Source: Flavobacterium sp. (GTDB lineage Bacteria > Bacteroidota > Bacteroidia > Flavobacteriales > Flavobacteriaceae). From it: DNA of 64,000 nucleotides. The notes under the pieces were generated by a model. The model searched no databases. It saw only the letters and a program-made list of their open reading frames with translations, and had not been told where the DNA came from. Positions 15,912 to 23,907 of this stretch are shown piece after piece (within the stretch, counting starts at the first letter, position 1; each line of letters opens with the position of its first letter). The position numbers and the translations under genes were made by a program. The stretch is from contig NZ_JBCNKR010000006.1 of the NCBI RefSeq assembly GCF_039595935.1, positions 682,001-746,000 of the forward strand, in the 5' to 3' direction.

Positions 15912-16523
15912 ATGAAATCGATTACAATTAAAGGATCAGAAAGAGAAAGCGTGGGCAAAGTGTCAACTAAAGCCTTACGTAATGCTGGACAGGTACCTTG
16001 CGTTTTATACGGAGGAAACCAGGCAGTACATTTCTCAGCAGACGTTACTGCATTCAAAAACTTGGTTTACACTCCAAACGCTCACACAGTTGTGATCGAA
16101 CTTGGAAAAGGAAAATCATTCAATGCAATTTTGCAAGATATCCAGGTTCACCCAGTAACTGACAAAATTTTACACATCGACTTCTTCCAATTATTTGATG
16201 ATAAAGAAATCACAATGGAAGTTCCTGTGAAAATCGTTGGTACATCTAAAGGTGTTCTTGCGGGAGGTGTTTTACGTTTAAACCAACGTAAATTAAAAGT
16301 TAAAGCTTTACCAGCAAATCTTCCTGATTTTGTTGAAGCTGACATTACTCCACTTGAAATGGGTAACAAATTATATGTTACTAAAGTTGGAAAACCAGAG
16401 TACAAAATTATGCACCCAGACAACACTGTTGTTTGTCAAGTGAGAATCTCTCGTGCTGCTATGAAAGCTGCTCAAGAGGCTGCAAAAGCTGCAAAAGCTC
16501 CTGCAAAAGGAAAGAAAAAATAA
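15912..16523 (+). CDS. rplY: 50S ribosomal protein L25 / general stress protein Ctc
   Basis: 203 residues, the long (Ctc-type) L25 that binds 5S rRNA. The N-terminal beta-barrel starts [20 protein letters not shown] and includes [10 protein letters not shown] and [16 protein letters not shown]. The C-terminal domain has [21 protein letters not shown] basic Ala/Lys tail ([14 protein letters not shown]) follows, as in other Bacteroidota L25 proteins. It is followed by a strong terminator. Confidence 0.95.
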   Translation: MKSITIKGSERESVGKVSTKALRNAGQVPCVLYGGNQAVHFSADVTAFKNLVYTPNAHTVVIELGKGKSFNAILQDIQVHPVTDKILHIDFFQLFDDKEITMEVPVKIVGTSKGVLAGGVLRLNQRKLKVKALPANLPDFVEADITPLEMGNKLYVTKVGKPEYKIMHPDNTVVCQVRISRAAMKAAQEAAKAAKAPAKGKKK

Positions 16524-16540
16524 TTTTTTTCAAACTATAC

Positions 16541-16574
16541 AAAAAGCCTCAATCTTACGATTGGGGCTTTTTTT
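16541..16574 (+). terminator. intrinsic terminator of rplY
   Basis: AAAAAGCCTCAAT (16541-16553) pairs with ATTGGGGCTTTTT (16560-16572), one G-T pair, followed by more T residues. Confidence 0.85.
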
Positions 16575-16579
16575 TAGAC

Positions 16580-16617
16580 GCTAAGTTTCTAAGATGCTGA
16601 GGTACTAAGGTTCTTAG
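16580..16617. repeat. degenerate 8-bp repeat array after rplY
   Basis: GCTAAGTT, TCTAAGAT, GCTGAGGT, ACTAAGGT, TCTTAG: an octamer of the form NCTAAGNT in strict 8-bp register, unlike the 7-bp arrays elsewhere in the window. Confidence 0.65.
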
Positions 16618-16925
16618 AAAAAACCTTTGCGTTCTTTGCTGTTAATTTTCAGGAGCAGAACTCTCCGTTTTTTCAAGACGTAACATTCCTGCCATCCGCT
16701 ATATCTTTTCCCTGCTAAAGGAGCAGGAAAAAGGATGCCGCTTCTGTCAGGGCTGGCAAGAAAGTATCTTTTTCATAAGTTCCTGAGATAAAATCTGCCA
16801 AATCTGCGGGAGATTTTCTTAGCGCCCTTTGCGTAAAACCCTTGCGATCTTTGCGGTTAAGTTACGTTTAGCAAACAATTATCTAATTTTCAAATTATCC
16901 AATTGCCACATTCCTCAATTAACCT
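16618..16925. repeat. non-coding dispersed-repeat-like stretch before pth
   Basis: About 300 bp without a credible gene. It contains a hairpin CCTGCT/AGCAGG near 16710-16728 bracketed by ATCCGCTATATCTTTT and AAAGGATGCCGC, a text I associate with repeated intergenic elements in Flavobacterium. Near 16810-16860 it has repeated CTTTGCG / CTTGCGATCTTTGCGG words. GC content in the 16660-16760 part looks higher than its surroundings. Confidence 0.5.
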
Positions 16926-16933
16926 TATTTTTG
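16926..16933 (+). promoter_or_regulatory. candidate -7 box of the pth promoter
   Basis: TATTTTTG matches TAnnTTTG. A transcript starting near 16940 would exclude the upstream ATG at 16938 and supports the ATG at 17001 as the pth start. Confidence 0.45.
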
Positions 16934-17000
16934 CCAAATGATAAAATGGATAACAAAACTGTTTTCATCAACATCAAAAGAAGAGAACACAGAAGACAAT

Positions 17001-17567
17001 ATGAAGAAATATTTAATCGTAGGATTAGGAAATATAGGAGCTGAATACGTAAACACGAGACATAATATCGGATTTAAAGTATTAGATTTTTTAGCCAAAA
17101 AAGAGGGGCTTTCATTTGAAACCGTAAAGCTTGGCGCTTTGGCTGAATATAAATTTAAAGGAAGAACTTTTTTTCTTTTAAAGCCGAATACTTATATGAA
17201 CCTTAGCGGAAAGGCGGTAAAATACTGGATGGATAAAGAAAATATTCCATTAGAGAATATTTTGGTTATTACAGATGATTTAAACCTATCATTCGGAACC
17301 ATTCGTATTAAGCCAAAAGGAAGCGACGGCGGCCACAATGGATTGAAAAACATTAATCTGGTTTTAAATACACAAAATTATACTCGATATAGATTTGGTA
17401 TTAGCGATCAATTCAAAAAAGGGCAGCAGATAGATTATGTTTTAGGTGAATGGAATGAAGATGAGAATTCGAAATTACCGGAAAGACTAGAAATTTCATC
17501 AGAAATTATTAGAACTTTCGGAACAGCAGGTTTGGAAAATACAATGACGACTTTTAATGGAAAATAA
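17001..17567 (+). CDS. pth: peptidyl-tRNA hydrolase
   Basis: Frees tRNA from prematurely released peptidyl-tRNA. From MKKYLIVGLGNIGAEYVNTRHNIGF the protein has 188 residues, the usual bacterial length. The catalytic His is in NTRHNIGF. Other marks are FLLKPNTYMNLSGKAV, VITDDLNLSFGTIRIKPKG and GSDGGHNGLKNI. The frame is open to an ATG at 16938, which would add 21 residues (MIKWITKLFSS). A -7 box only 5 bp before that ATG argues for the internal start, though the longer form cannot be excluded. Confidence 0.93.
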   Translation: MKKYLIVGLGNIGAEYVNTRHNIGFKVLDFLAKKEGLSFETVKLGALAEYKFKGRTFFLLKPNTYMNLSGKAVKYWMDKENIPLENILVITDDLNLSFGTIRIKPKGSDGGHNGLKNINLVLNTQNYTRYRFGISDQFKKGQQIDYVLGEWNEDENSKLPERLEISSEIIRTFGTAGLENTMTTFNGK

Positions 17568-17662
17568 AGATTTACAGTCGTTTATATTGTAAAAATGTGA
17601 ATTATCAGTGAATTTAATTCAATTATAACGAAATAGTATTTTCAATTCCAAAGTTAAATGTC

Positions 17663-17670
17663 TAAATTTG
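17663..17670 (+). promoter_or_regulatory. candidate -7 box of the sod promoter
   Basis: TAAATTTG matches TAnnTTTG, 37 bp before the superoxide dismutase ATG at 17707. The -33 element is not clear. Confidence 0.45.
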
Positions 17671-17706
17671 GAATAAATTATTATAAACCATAAAAATCAT
17701 AATACC

Positions 17707-18318
17707 ATGGCTTTTGAATTACCACAATTACCTTATGCATACGATGCATTAGAACCACATATTGATGCACGTACTATGGAAATCCATCATACAAAGCACC
17801 ACAATGCCTATACTACAAATCTTAATGCAGCAATTGCCGGAACAGATTTAGAGGGAAAAACAATCGAAAATATCTTAATTAATTTAGATAAATCAAACGC
17901 AGCAGTTCGTAACAATGGTGGAGGTTTCTACAATCACAACTTATTCTGGACTGTAATGTCTCCAAACGGAGGCGGATTACCAACAGGAGACTTATTGGCT
18001 GCTATCGAATCTTCTTTTGGAACTTTCGAAGAGTTTAAAGCAAAATTTGCTAAAGCAGGTGCAACTCAGTTTGGTTCTGGATGGGCTTGGTTAACAGTGC
18101 AAAAAGGAGGAAAATTAGAAGTTGTAGGTACTCCAAATCAAGATAATCCATTAATGCCGGAAGTTGCTGGTCACGGTGGAACTCCAATCTTAGGAATGGA
18201 TGTTTGGGAGCACGCTTACTATTTAAACTACCAAAACAGAAGACCAGATTATATTGAGGCTTTCTTCAGTGTAATCAACTGGACAGAAGTTGCTAGAAGA
18301 TTTGCTTTAGAAAAATAA
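17707..18318 (+). CDS. sodA: superoxide dismutase (Fe/Mn type)
   Basis: Converts superoxide to oxygen and peroxide in the cytoplasm. 203 residues with the full Fe/Mn-SOD pattern: [25 protein letters not shown] at the N-terminus with the first metal His, the second His in [18 protein letters not shown], and the [18 protein letters not shown] signature with the Asp and His ligands. No signal peptide. Whether Fe or Mn is used cannot be read with confidence, so the symbol is approximate. Monocistronic, ending at a shared terminator. Confidence 0.94.
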   Translation: MAFELPQLPYAYDALEPHIDARTMEIHHTKHHNAYTTNLNAAIAGTDLEGKTIENILINLDKSNAAVRNNGGGFYNHNLFWTVMSPNGGGLPTGDLLAAIESSFGTFEEFKAKFAKAGATQFGSGWAWLTVQKGGKLEVVGTPNQDNPLMPEVAGHGGTPILGMDVWEHAYYLNYQNRRPDYIEAFFSVINWTEVARRFALEK

Positions 18319-18341
18319 GAAGATAGACTAAAGAACAAAGA

Positions 18342-18375
18342 AAAAAGACGAGTACCATTGGTGCTCGTCTTTTTT
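18342..18375. terminator. bidirectional terminator between sod and a small lipoprotein gene
   Basis: AAAAAGACGAGTACC pairs with GGTGCTCGTCTTTTT (one G-T pair) around ATT, with A-run before and T-run after. It sits between two convergent genes. Confidence 0.85.
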
Positions 18376-18379
18376 TATT

Positions 18380-18685
18380 TTACCATTTTCCAAAAAAACT
18401 ATTGATATCAAAGTAATAATTTACTTCTTCTCCTTTTTCATTAGTTGCTTTCAATAGATCATAGTGTTTATTTCCTTCGCTTAATAAAGCTTGCCCGTTT
18501 ATTTGACAGCCCGGGCACAATTTTCTCACGATTTGATATTCTTCTGATACACTTTTTACCTTGATTGCATTTTTAATTGAACTTCCATCTTTAATTGAAT
18601 TAGTGTCGGCAGATTTGGTTGCAGAACAGCTAATAAAGAAAATACTTAGTATAGTGATTGTAAAAATTTTTTTAAGGAATTTCAT
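18380..18685 (-). CDS. small lipoprotein of unknown function
   Basis: 101 residues. The signal peptide MKFLKKIFTITILSIFFISC ends in a lipobox with Cys20, then SATKSAD. The mature part is short and hydrophilic and includes EYQIVRKLCPGCQINGQAL with a CPGC motif, and KATNEKGEEVNYYFDINSFFG. CPGC resembles a metal or redox site, but no known family is evident. Expressed leftwards into the shared terminator. Confidence 0.75.
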   Translation of the reverse strand: MKFLKKIFTITILSIFFISCSATKSADTNSIKDGSSIKNAIKVKSVSEEYQIVRKLCPGCQINGQALLSEGNKHYDLLKATNEKGEEVNYYFDINSFFGKW

Positions 18686-18743
18686 TCGTTGGGTTTTAAT
18701 AGTTACAATGCAATATTAAGAATTTTCCAAATTTGTACTAAAT

Positions 18744-18814
18744 AAAAAAGGCGGAATCTCTTCCACCTTTTTTGCCCCAAATCTACCATAAACTTAACCT
18801 ACTAATGTTATGGT
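18744..18814 (-). ncRNA. candidate small RNA, copy 1 of a tandem duplication
   Basis: Predicted about 71 nt, reading leftwards from ACCATAAC. The first stem ACCATAA/TTATGGT has a 16-nt loop; a GGGGCAAA linker follows; then a terminator stem GGTGGAA-gaga-TTCCGCC and a U6 run. The -7 box is TACATTTA at 18819-18826, one base off consensus. Five differences separate the 83-bp repeat from copy 2. The stem difference keeps pairing on the minus strand (G-U) but not on the plus strand, which supports leftward transcription. Confidence 0.55.
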
Positions 18815-18929
18815 TTTATAAATGTATGGTAGTTATTTTAATTTAAAAAACTTTTTAGATGAATGGCAAATATATCCGATAAAGTGAACGTAATGCATTA
18901 AAATCGAAATACTTGAGTTTGTACCAAAT

Positions 18930-19000
18930 AAAAAAGGTGGAATTGCTTCCACCCTTTTTGCCCCAAATCTACCATAAACTTAACCTACTAATGTTATGGT
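18930..19000 (-). ncRNA. candidate small RNA, copy 2 of a tandem duplication
   Basis: Same 71-nt design as copy 1: 5' stem ACCATAA/TTATGGT, linker with GGGGCAAAAA, perfect terminator stem GGTGGAA-gcaa-TTCCACC, U6. It has a good promoter on the minus strand: TTTG at 19033-19036, 20-bp spacer, TACTTTTG at 19005-19012, so the start falls at about 19000, the first base of the 5' stem. It lies 100 bp downstream of purF on the same strand and may also end that transcript. Confidence 0.6.
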
Positions 19001-19100
19001 ATCTCAAAAGTATTGTAGCTTTTCATTTTTACCAAACAAACAGGATGAACGGCAAAAAAAACCGATGAAATGCACAAATTAACCTTTTTTTAATACTTTT

Positions 19101-20999
19101 TTAATAAGCTCTGGCGTCTTTCCCTTCGTAGAAGTTCATAAAGGCACGATTTACAACACGGTTACCTCCTGGGGTAGGATAGTCACCTGTAAAGTACCAG
19201 TCGCCAAGATTTTTAGGACAAGCTTTGTGTAAATCATCTACAGTCTGGAAGATAATTTTTACTTCAGCATTGATTTCCGGAGAGCTTAACATTTCTGCTA
19301 TTTTATCTGAAATTTCCTCATCAGTAAATTGATCGTAAATTTCGGTTACGTAATTTACAACATCACGGTCTGGGAAATTTTCCTGCGCTTTACATTTTGC
19401 ATAAACTTCGTCTACAATATGGTACAGGTTTCTTTCTTTTAATAAAGCAAGTGCTGCTCTAAAAGCAACCAAACCTTCTAATTTAGCCATATCAATTCCG
19501 TAACAATCAGGGTAACGAATTTGCGGTGCAGATGAAACAATCACGATACGCTTTGGTTTTAAACGATCCATCATTTTGATGATACTCATTTTTAAAGTCG
19601 TACCGCGAACAATACTGTCATCAATGATAACTAAATTATCTTCTGGTTTAATTACGCCATAAGTTACATCGTAAACGTGAGCCACTAAATCGTCACGGCT
19701 GCTGTCTTCGGTAATAAAGGTTCTAAGTTTAGCATCTTTAATAGCAACTTTTTCTGTACGTATTTTTACAGCTAAAAGTTCCTGAAGTGATTCTGTAGTT
19801 AAGGTATTTCTGTTTTCTAGAATGTAATTATTTTTTCTTTGATTTAAGAAATCCTGAGCGGCCTCAACTAAACCATAAAATGAAGTTTCGGCTGTATTAG
19901 GAATATATGAGAAAACAGTGTTATCTGTATCGCTGTCAATTGCTTTAAGAACAGCAGGTAAAATTAATTTACCTAAATCTTTACGCTCTTGGTAGATTTC
20001 AGCATCACTTCCTCTTGAGAAATAAATTCTTTCGAATGAACAAGCTTTCTTAACGGTTGGTTCTAAGATTTGATTCATAGAAACTTTTCCGTTTTTCTTG
20101 ATAATCAAAGCATTTCCCGGATCGATTTCCTGAACGCTTTCAAAAGGTACATTAAATACAGTTTGAATAACCGGTCTTTCAGAAGCCACGACAACTACTT
20201 CATCGTCTTGATAAAAGTAAGCCGGACGAATCCCTGCAGGATCTCTAAAAACAAAAGCATCACCATGACCTAATAATCCGGCCATTGCGTAACCACCGTC
20301 TAAGTTTTTAGCCGAACGAGCTAGTATTTTGGCAATATCCAAACGCTCAGCAATTACTGGCGAAGCATCTTTTTTAGAGTAACCTTCGGCTTTACAGTCT
20401 TGGTATAATTGCATTACTTCTTTATCTAAGAAGTGACCAATTTTTTCCATTACAGTAACGGTGTCAGCCATTTCTTTTGGATGCTGTCCAAGTTCAACCA
20501 GATTTTCGAAAAGCTCTTTAACATTTGTCATATTGAAGTTTCCGGCCAAAATCAGGTTACGGTGCATCCAGTTACTTTGACGTAAAAAAGGGTGAACACT
20601 TTCGATACTGTTTTTTCCGAAAGTTCCGTAACGAACGTGTCCTAAAAACAATTCTCCAACGTAAGGAATATTTGCTTTTAGTTCTTTCATGTTATCTCCC
20701 AGCTCAGGCTGTGCTTTTAACTCTTCGCTGATTCTCTCATTGATTTGTTTAAAAACGTCTTGTATTGGCTGTGAGTGATTAGAACGAACACGGCTAATGT
20801 AGCGCTGTCCCGGATCAACATCAAATTTAATACTTGCAAAACCAGCTCCGTCTTGTCCTCGGTTGTGCTGTTTTTCCATCATTAAATACATTTTCTGAAT
20901 TCCGTAAAATGCAGTTCCGTATTTTTCTTTATAATATTCAAGCGGTTTAAGTAGTCTAACTAAGGCTATACCACATTCGTGTTTTAAAGCGTCGCTCAT
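19101..20999 (-). CDS. purF: amidophosphoribosyltransferase-like protein (long Bacteroidota form)
   Basis: PurF transfers glutamine amide nitrogen to PRPP, the first committed step of purine synthesis. 632 residues, clearly longer than the usual 470-510. The glutaminase part starts MSDALKHECGIALVRL with Cys9 as the expected nucleophile after processing, then KQHNRGQDGAG and GHVRYGTFGKNS. The transferase part has the PRPP loop LVIIDDSIVRGTTLKMSI and RYPDCYGIDM. Extra length lies in the middle and a C-terminal extension (NLGDWYFTGDYPTPGGNRVV). It could be a paralogue of the biosynthetic enzyme. It lies downstream of a PfkB kinase gene but beyond a terminator. Confidence 0.85.
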   Translation of the reverse strand: MSDALKHECGIALVRLLKPLEYYKEKYGTAFYGIQKMYLMMEKQHNRGQDGAGFASIKFDVDPGQRYISRVRSNHSQPIQDVFKQINERISEELKAQPELGDNMKELKANIPYVGELFLGHVRYGTFGKNSIESVHPFLRQSNWMHRNLILAGNFNMTNVKELFENLVELGQHPKEMADTVTVMEKIGHFLDKEVMQLYQDCKAEGYSKKDASPVIAERLDIAKILARSAKNLDGGYAMAGLLGHGDAFVFRDPAGIRPAYFYQDDEVVVVASERPVIQTVFNVPFESVQEIDPGNALIIKKNGKVSMNQILEPTVKKACSFERIYFSRGSDAEIYQERKDLGKLILPAVLKAIDSDTDNTVFSYIPNTAETSFYGLVEAAQDFLNQRKNNYILENRNTLTTESLQELLAVKIRTEKVAIKDAKLRTFITEDSSRDDLVAHVYDVTYGVIKPEDNLVIIDDSIVRGTTLKMSIIKMMDRLKPKRIVIVSSAPQIRYPDCYGIDMAKLEGLVAFRAALALLKERNLYHIVDEVYAKCKAQENFPDRDVVNYVTEIYDQFTDEEISDKIAEMLSSPEINAEVKIIFQTVDDLHKACPKNLGDWYFTGDYPTPGGNRVVNRAFMNFYEGKDARAY

Positions 21000-21049
21000 T
21001 GTTTTTTATTTTGTGTGTTGTTGTAAGTTGTGTGTATTAACGTAATAAA

Positions 21050-21076
21050 AAAAGCCCCGTTTTATCGAGGCTCTTA
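21050..21076 (-). terminator. intrinsic terminator of the PfkB kinase gene
   Basis: On the minus strand GAGCCTCG pairs with CGGGGCTT around ATAAAA, with G-T pairs, then T7. It separates the kinase from purF. Confidence 0.75.
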
Positions 21077-21080
21077 GGCA

Positions 21081-22004
21081 TTATATTTCTATGTCAAACT
21101 GAGTTAACGACTTAAACTGTTGTAATCGAATCGCTACTTCGGCTTTGCTTAATGTTTCCATCCTTTCGGTTCCAAATTTTTCTACGCAGAACGAAGCTAA
21201 ATTTGAACCGTAAATAATTGCATTTTTCATGTTTCCAAAAGAAATGTTTTCGCTTTGCGCAATAAATCCAGAGAAGCCACCTGCGAAAGTATCTCCGGCT
21301 CCTGTTGGATCGAAAACTTCTTCTAATGGTAAAGCTGGTGCAAAGAATACTTCTCTGTTATGGAATAAAAGCGCTCCGTGTTCTCCTTTTTTGATCACCA
21401 CATATTTTGGTCCCATATCCTGGATTTTGGCAGCCGCTTTTACTAATGAATATTCACCAGAAAGTTGTCTTGCTTCTTCGTCATTGATTGTAATAACATC
21501 TACACGTTTAATAACGTCTAGTAATTCTGGAAGAGCGCAGTCCATCCAAAAGTTCATAGTATCTAAAACTACTAATTTTGGTTTTTTCTCCATTTGATCT
21601 AAAACACTGCTTTGTACCAACGGATGTAAGTTTCCTAACATCACAACATCAGCATCTTTGTAGTTTTGAGGAACTTTTGGCTGAAAATCAGCCAAAACGT
21701 TTAATTCAGTTACAAGAGTGTCTCTTGAATTTAAATCGTTATGGTATAAACCGCTCCAGAAAAAAGTTTTTCCGCCTTTTACAATTTCGATACCAGAGAT
21801 ATCAATATTTTTTGAAGTTAAAAGATCTAAATGTTCTTGAGGAAAATCGTCGCCAACTACAGAAACTATGGCCGATTGTAAGTTAAAAAATGATGCTGAT
21901 AAACCAATGTACGTTGCAGCACCACCTAATATTTTATCTGTTTTTCCGAAAGGAGTTTCAATCGCGTCGAAAGCAACTGTTCCAACAATCAATAATTTAT
22001 TCAT
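21081..22004 (-). CDS. PfkB-family carbohydrate/nucleoside kinase
   Basis: 307 residues with the ribokinase fold: N-terminal DAIETPFGKTDKILGGAATYIGLSA, and the C-terminal signature DPTGAGDTFAGGFSGFI holding the anion hole and catalytic Asp. GGAATYIG fits substrate binding by a ribokinase or adenosine kinase-like enzyme. The substrate cannot be read from sequence. It sits upstream of purF on the same strand, which hints at a ribose or nucleoside substrate, but a terminator intervenes. Confidence 0.85.
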   Translation of the reverse strand: MNKLLIVGTVAFDAIETPFGKTDKILGGAATYIGLSASFFNLQSAIVSVVGDDFPQEHLDLLTSKNIDISGIEIVKGGKTFFWSGLYHNDLNSRDTLVTELNVLADFQPKVPQNYKDADVVMLGNLHPLVQSSVLDQMEKKPKLVVLDTMNFWMDCALPELLDVIKRVDVITINDEEARQLSGEYSLVKAAAKIQDMGPKYVVIKKGEHGALLFHNREVFFAPALPLEEVFDPTGAGDTFAGGFSGFIAQSENISFGNMKNAIIYGSNLASFCVEKFGTERMETLSKAEVAIRLQQFKSLTQFDIEI

Positions 22005-22232
22005 TTTATGAATTTCGAATTAGGGTGCAAAGATACTCTATAAGTTACAATCTTGCAACGGTTTGTGTTCTCAAAATTTTCTTAAAAAAATGACAACGAT
22101 TTCGAAGTAAAACTATTGTAAATGAATTGGTTAAAATGTGTTTTTTAGAAAGCTCAAAATAGGTTTTCCAGATTTAAAATGCAATGTTTATTTTGAAAAA
22201 AAGCAAGGAATTTTCATTTAAATTTTTATAAT

Positions 22233-22637
22233 CTACAACTCATACTTCTTATCAAAATAATTTTTCAAAACCCCAACCTGAACCAAAACCATAAAAGGCA
22301 CAACTAAAATAGTGTATAAGAGTGTTTTTGAAAGCTGAATTCCAGAAAATATTCCTGCGATTTTATTAGAATATAATTCTCCTATTTTATCTATTTTCAG
22401 GTTGCTTTCTGTTGACGAAAAAAGAGAAATATAAATAAACAAACCAATTACAGCAGCTCCCATAAGCATCCAAACCGATTTAGAAATTAAAGGTTTATAT
22501 GTTTTGATTTTTTTCTCTTCTAATAATTCGACTTTTGCCATTATTTTTGAAGTAAAATCTATTGAAGGTGACTGTAGATTGTCTTCAGTCATCATTTTTT
22601 CAATAAGCTGTTCTAAATTTTTATCGCTCTCTTTCAT
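22233..22637 (-). CDS. membrane protein, probable anti-sigma partner of the ECF factor
   Basis: 134 residues. A hydrophilic N-terminus (MKESDKNLEQLIEKMMTEDNLQSPS) is followed by two transmembrane segments, about 50-70 and 105-125. Its start overlaps the end of the sigma factor gene by 17 bp, the usual layout for an ECF sigma factor and its membrane regulator. No zinc-binding HxxxCxxC anti-sigma motif is visible, so the regulatory role is inferred from position. Confidence 0.6.
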   Translation of the reverse strand: MKESDKNLEQLIEKMMTEDNLQSPSIDFTSKIMAKVELLEEKKIKTYKPLISKSVWMLMGAAVIGLFIYISLFSSTESNLKIDKIGELYSNKIAGIFSGIQLSKTLLYTILVVPFMVLVQVGVLKNYFDKKYEL

Positions 22638-23208
22638 AACATTCTATTATTTCCGGTTCTAACTGCTGTCTCAAAATTACGGCTAATTTTTGTCTGCTCC
22701 TAAATAATTTTACTTTCGCATTGTTTGCCGAAATATTCATAATTTTTCCAATTTCTTCTAAATTTTGATCATCAAAATAAAATAAAGTCAAAAGGAAATT
22801 TTCATCATTGGGTAATAAATTTAAACATTTCTGAATTGTATGTTTTCGTTCTTTTTCTTCTAAAGCACTGAGTGCATTGTCCATTGTTTTGATTAAATGC
22901 GAAGAAAAATCATCTATTGAAATATTCAAATCATCTTTTTTATTTTTCTTTAATCGATCCAGACAAGTATTATAGGCAATCTTGTAAACCCAGGTCGAAA
23001 ACTTAGAATCGCCTTTAAATTTATTTATCGAACTGTAAATCTTAATAAAAGTATCTTGTGAAACTTCTTCGGCTTCTTCTCTGTTTTTAACCATTTTGAG
23101 AGCCAATGTAAAGATCATATTTTTATAACGATCAACAAGAACGGCAAACGCATTTGTCTCGCCCTGCAAAATTTTATCGATATAATGTTGATCAGTTATT
23201 GTACTCAT
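22621..23208 (-). CDS. ECF-type RNA polymerase sigma factor
   Basis: 195 residues with region 2 (FAVLVDRYKNMIFTLALKMVKNREEAEEVSQDTFIKIYSSINKF, with FSTWVYKIAYNTCLDRLKK) and region 4 (LLTLFYFDDQNLEEIGKIMNISANNAKVKLFRSRQKL). There is no sigma region 3, as expected for the ECF class. It overlaps the downstream membrane protein and is divergent from the DUF6249-type protein at 23505, a trio I recall as common in Flavobacteria. Confidence 0.92.
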   Translation of the reverse strand: MSTITDQHYIDKILQGETNAFAVLVDRYKNMIFTLALKMVKNREEAEEVSQDTFIKIYSSINKFKGDSKFSTWVYKIAYNTCLDRLKKNKKDDLNISIDDFSSHLIKTMDNALSALEEKERKHTIQKCLNLLPNDENFLLTLFYFDDQNLEEIGKIMNISANNAKVKLFRSRQKLAVILRQQLEPEIIECYERER

Positions 23209-23313
23209 ATTATATAGGACGACAGAGTTTCATTTTAGGTTACAAGATTTTTAAATAAATTTTAAATTTTTTAAAAATTCCAAATTTGAATTATACATAT
23301 ATATAGTATAGAA

Positions 23314-23342
23314 CTTTGTCAAAGTTTTAAACTTTGACAAAG
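23314..23342. repeat. 29-bp near-perfect palindrome in the ECF sigma factor upstream region
   Basis: CTTTGTCAAAGTTT (23314-23327) and AAACTTTGACAAAG (23329-23342) are exact complements around a single T. Another CTTTGACA follows at 23343. It lies between the divergent sigma factor and membrane protein genes, so it is either an operator or a dispersed palindrome. Confidence 0.65.
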
Positions 23343-23504
23343 CTTTGACATTTATTAAAAGAAATATTAATTCAAAATTAACTGATTATCAGGTGATTTT
23401 GGGGTTTAGGATTTGAAATTTGAAAATTTTTTAAAAAAGTTGTAACCTCATTTTAAAAACCCTCGTCATATGGAGTATCAATCAATTAAAAAAAATATAA
23501 AATT

Positions 23505-23852
23505 ATGGGACCAGAAATTTTAGTACCACTTAGCTTTTTTGCGATGATCTTTGGGATTGTCTATCTTATTTATTCAACAAGAAACAGAGAGCGTTTAGCT
23601 CTTATAGAAAAAGGGGTTGATGCCAGTATTTTTTTACAGGCAAAAGCAAATGGAGTCTCACCATGGAAAATCCTTGTAGTAAATCTAGCATTTTTATTAA
23701 TAGGTAGTGGTGTTGGAATTTTCCTTGCTTTGGTAATTACAACTTACACTTCTCTTAATGATGGAGCGGTTTACCCTTCAATTATTTTTATAATGGCAGG
23801 TATCGGACTTTTGACTGGATTTAAAACTGCAAAAGATTTAGATAAAGAGTAA
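23505..23852 (+). CDS. small membrane protein, DUF6249-like
   Basis: 115 residues with three hydrophobic segments: MGPEILVPLSFFAMIFGIVYLIY at the N-terminus, about 48-75, and about 85-105. After the first segment comes RERLALIEKGVDASIF, the cytoplasmic motif of this family. Function unknown. It is divergent from the ECF sigma factor and may be its target or part of its signalling module. Terminates at a strong hairpin shared with rnhA. Confidence 0.75.
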   Translation: MGPEILVPLSFFAMIFGIVYLIYSTRNRERLALIEKGVDASIFLQAKANGVSPWKILVVNLAFLLIGSGVGIFLALVITTYTSLNDGAVYPSIIFIMAGIGLLTGFKTAKDLDKE

Positions 23853-23872
23853 GTAAGAAATTGAGTTAGTAC

Positions 23873-23907
23873 AAAAAACGCATCAAAATATTTGATGCGT
23901 TTTTTTA
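23873..23907. terminator. bidirectional terminator between the DUF6249-like gene and rnhA
   Basis: AAAAAACGCATCAAA pairs with TTTGATGCGTTTTTT around a short AT loop, between two convergent stop codons. It overlaps the last bases of rnhA. Confidence 0.85.

Larger units (their letters stand above)
18732..19053. repeat. tandem duplication of an approximately 186-bp unit carrying the small-RNA element
   Basis: 18732-18814 and 18918-19000 are 83-bp copies with five differences. The upstream flanks also correspond (GATGAATGGC at 18859 and GATGAACGGC at 19044). The duplicated unit therefore includes promoter, RNA and terminator. No gene lies in 18686-19100. Confidence 0.75.

Noticed and set aside
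18732..19000. CRISPR-like reading of the 83-bp direct repeats
   Set aside because: Only two copies, long repeats and spacing, no cas genes; the hairpins and promoters fit a duplicated small RNA better.
21229..22093. Plus-strand frames antisense to the PfkB kinase gene
   Set aside because: The minus-strand kinase has a full motif set; the plus frames have no recognisable domain.
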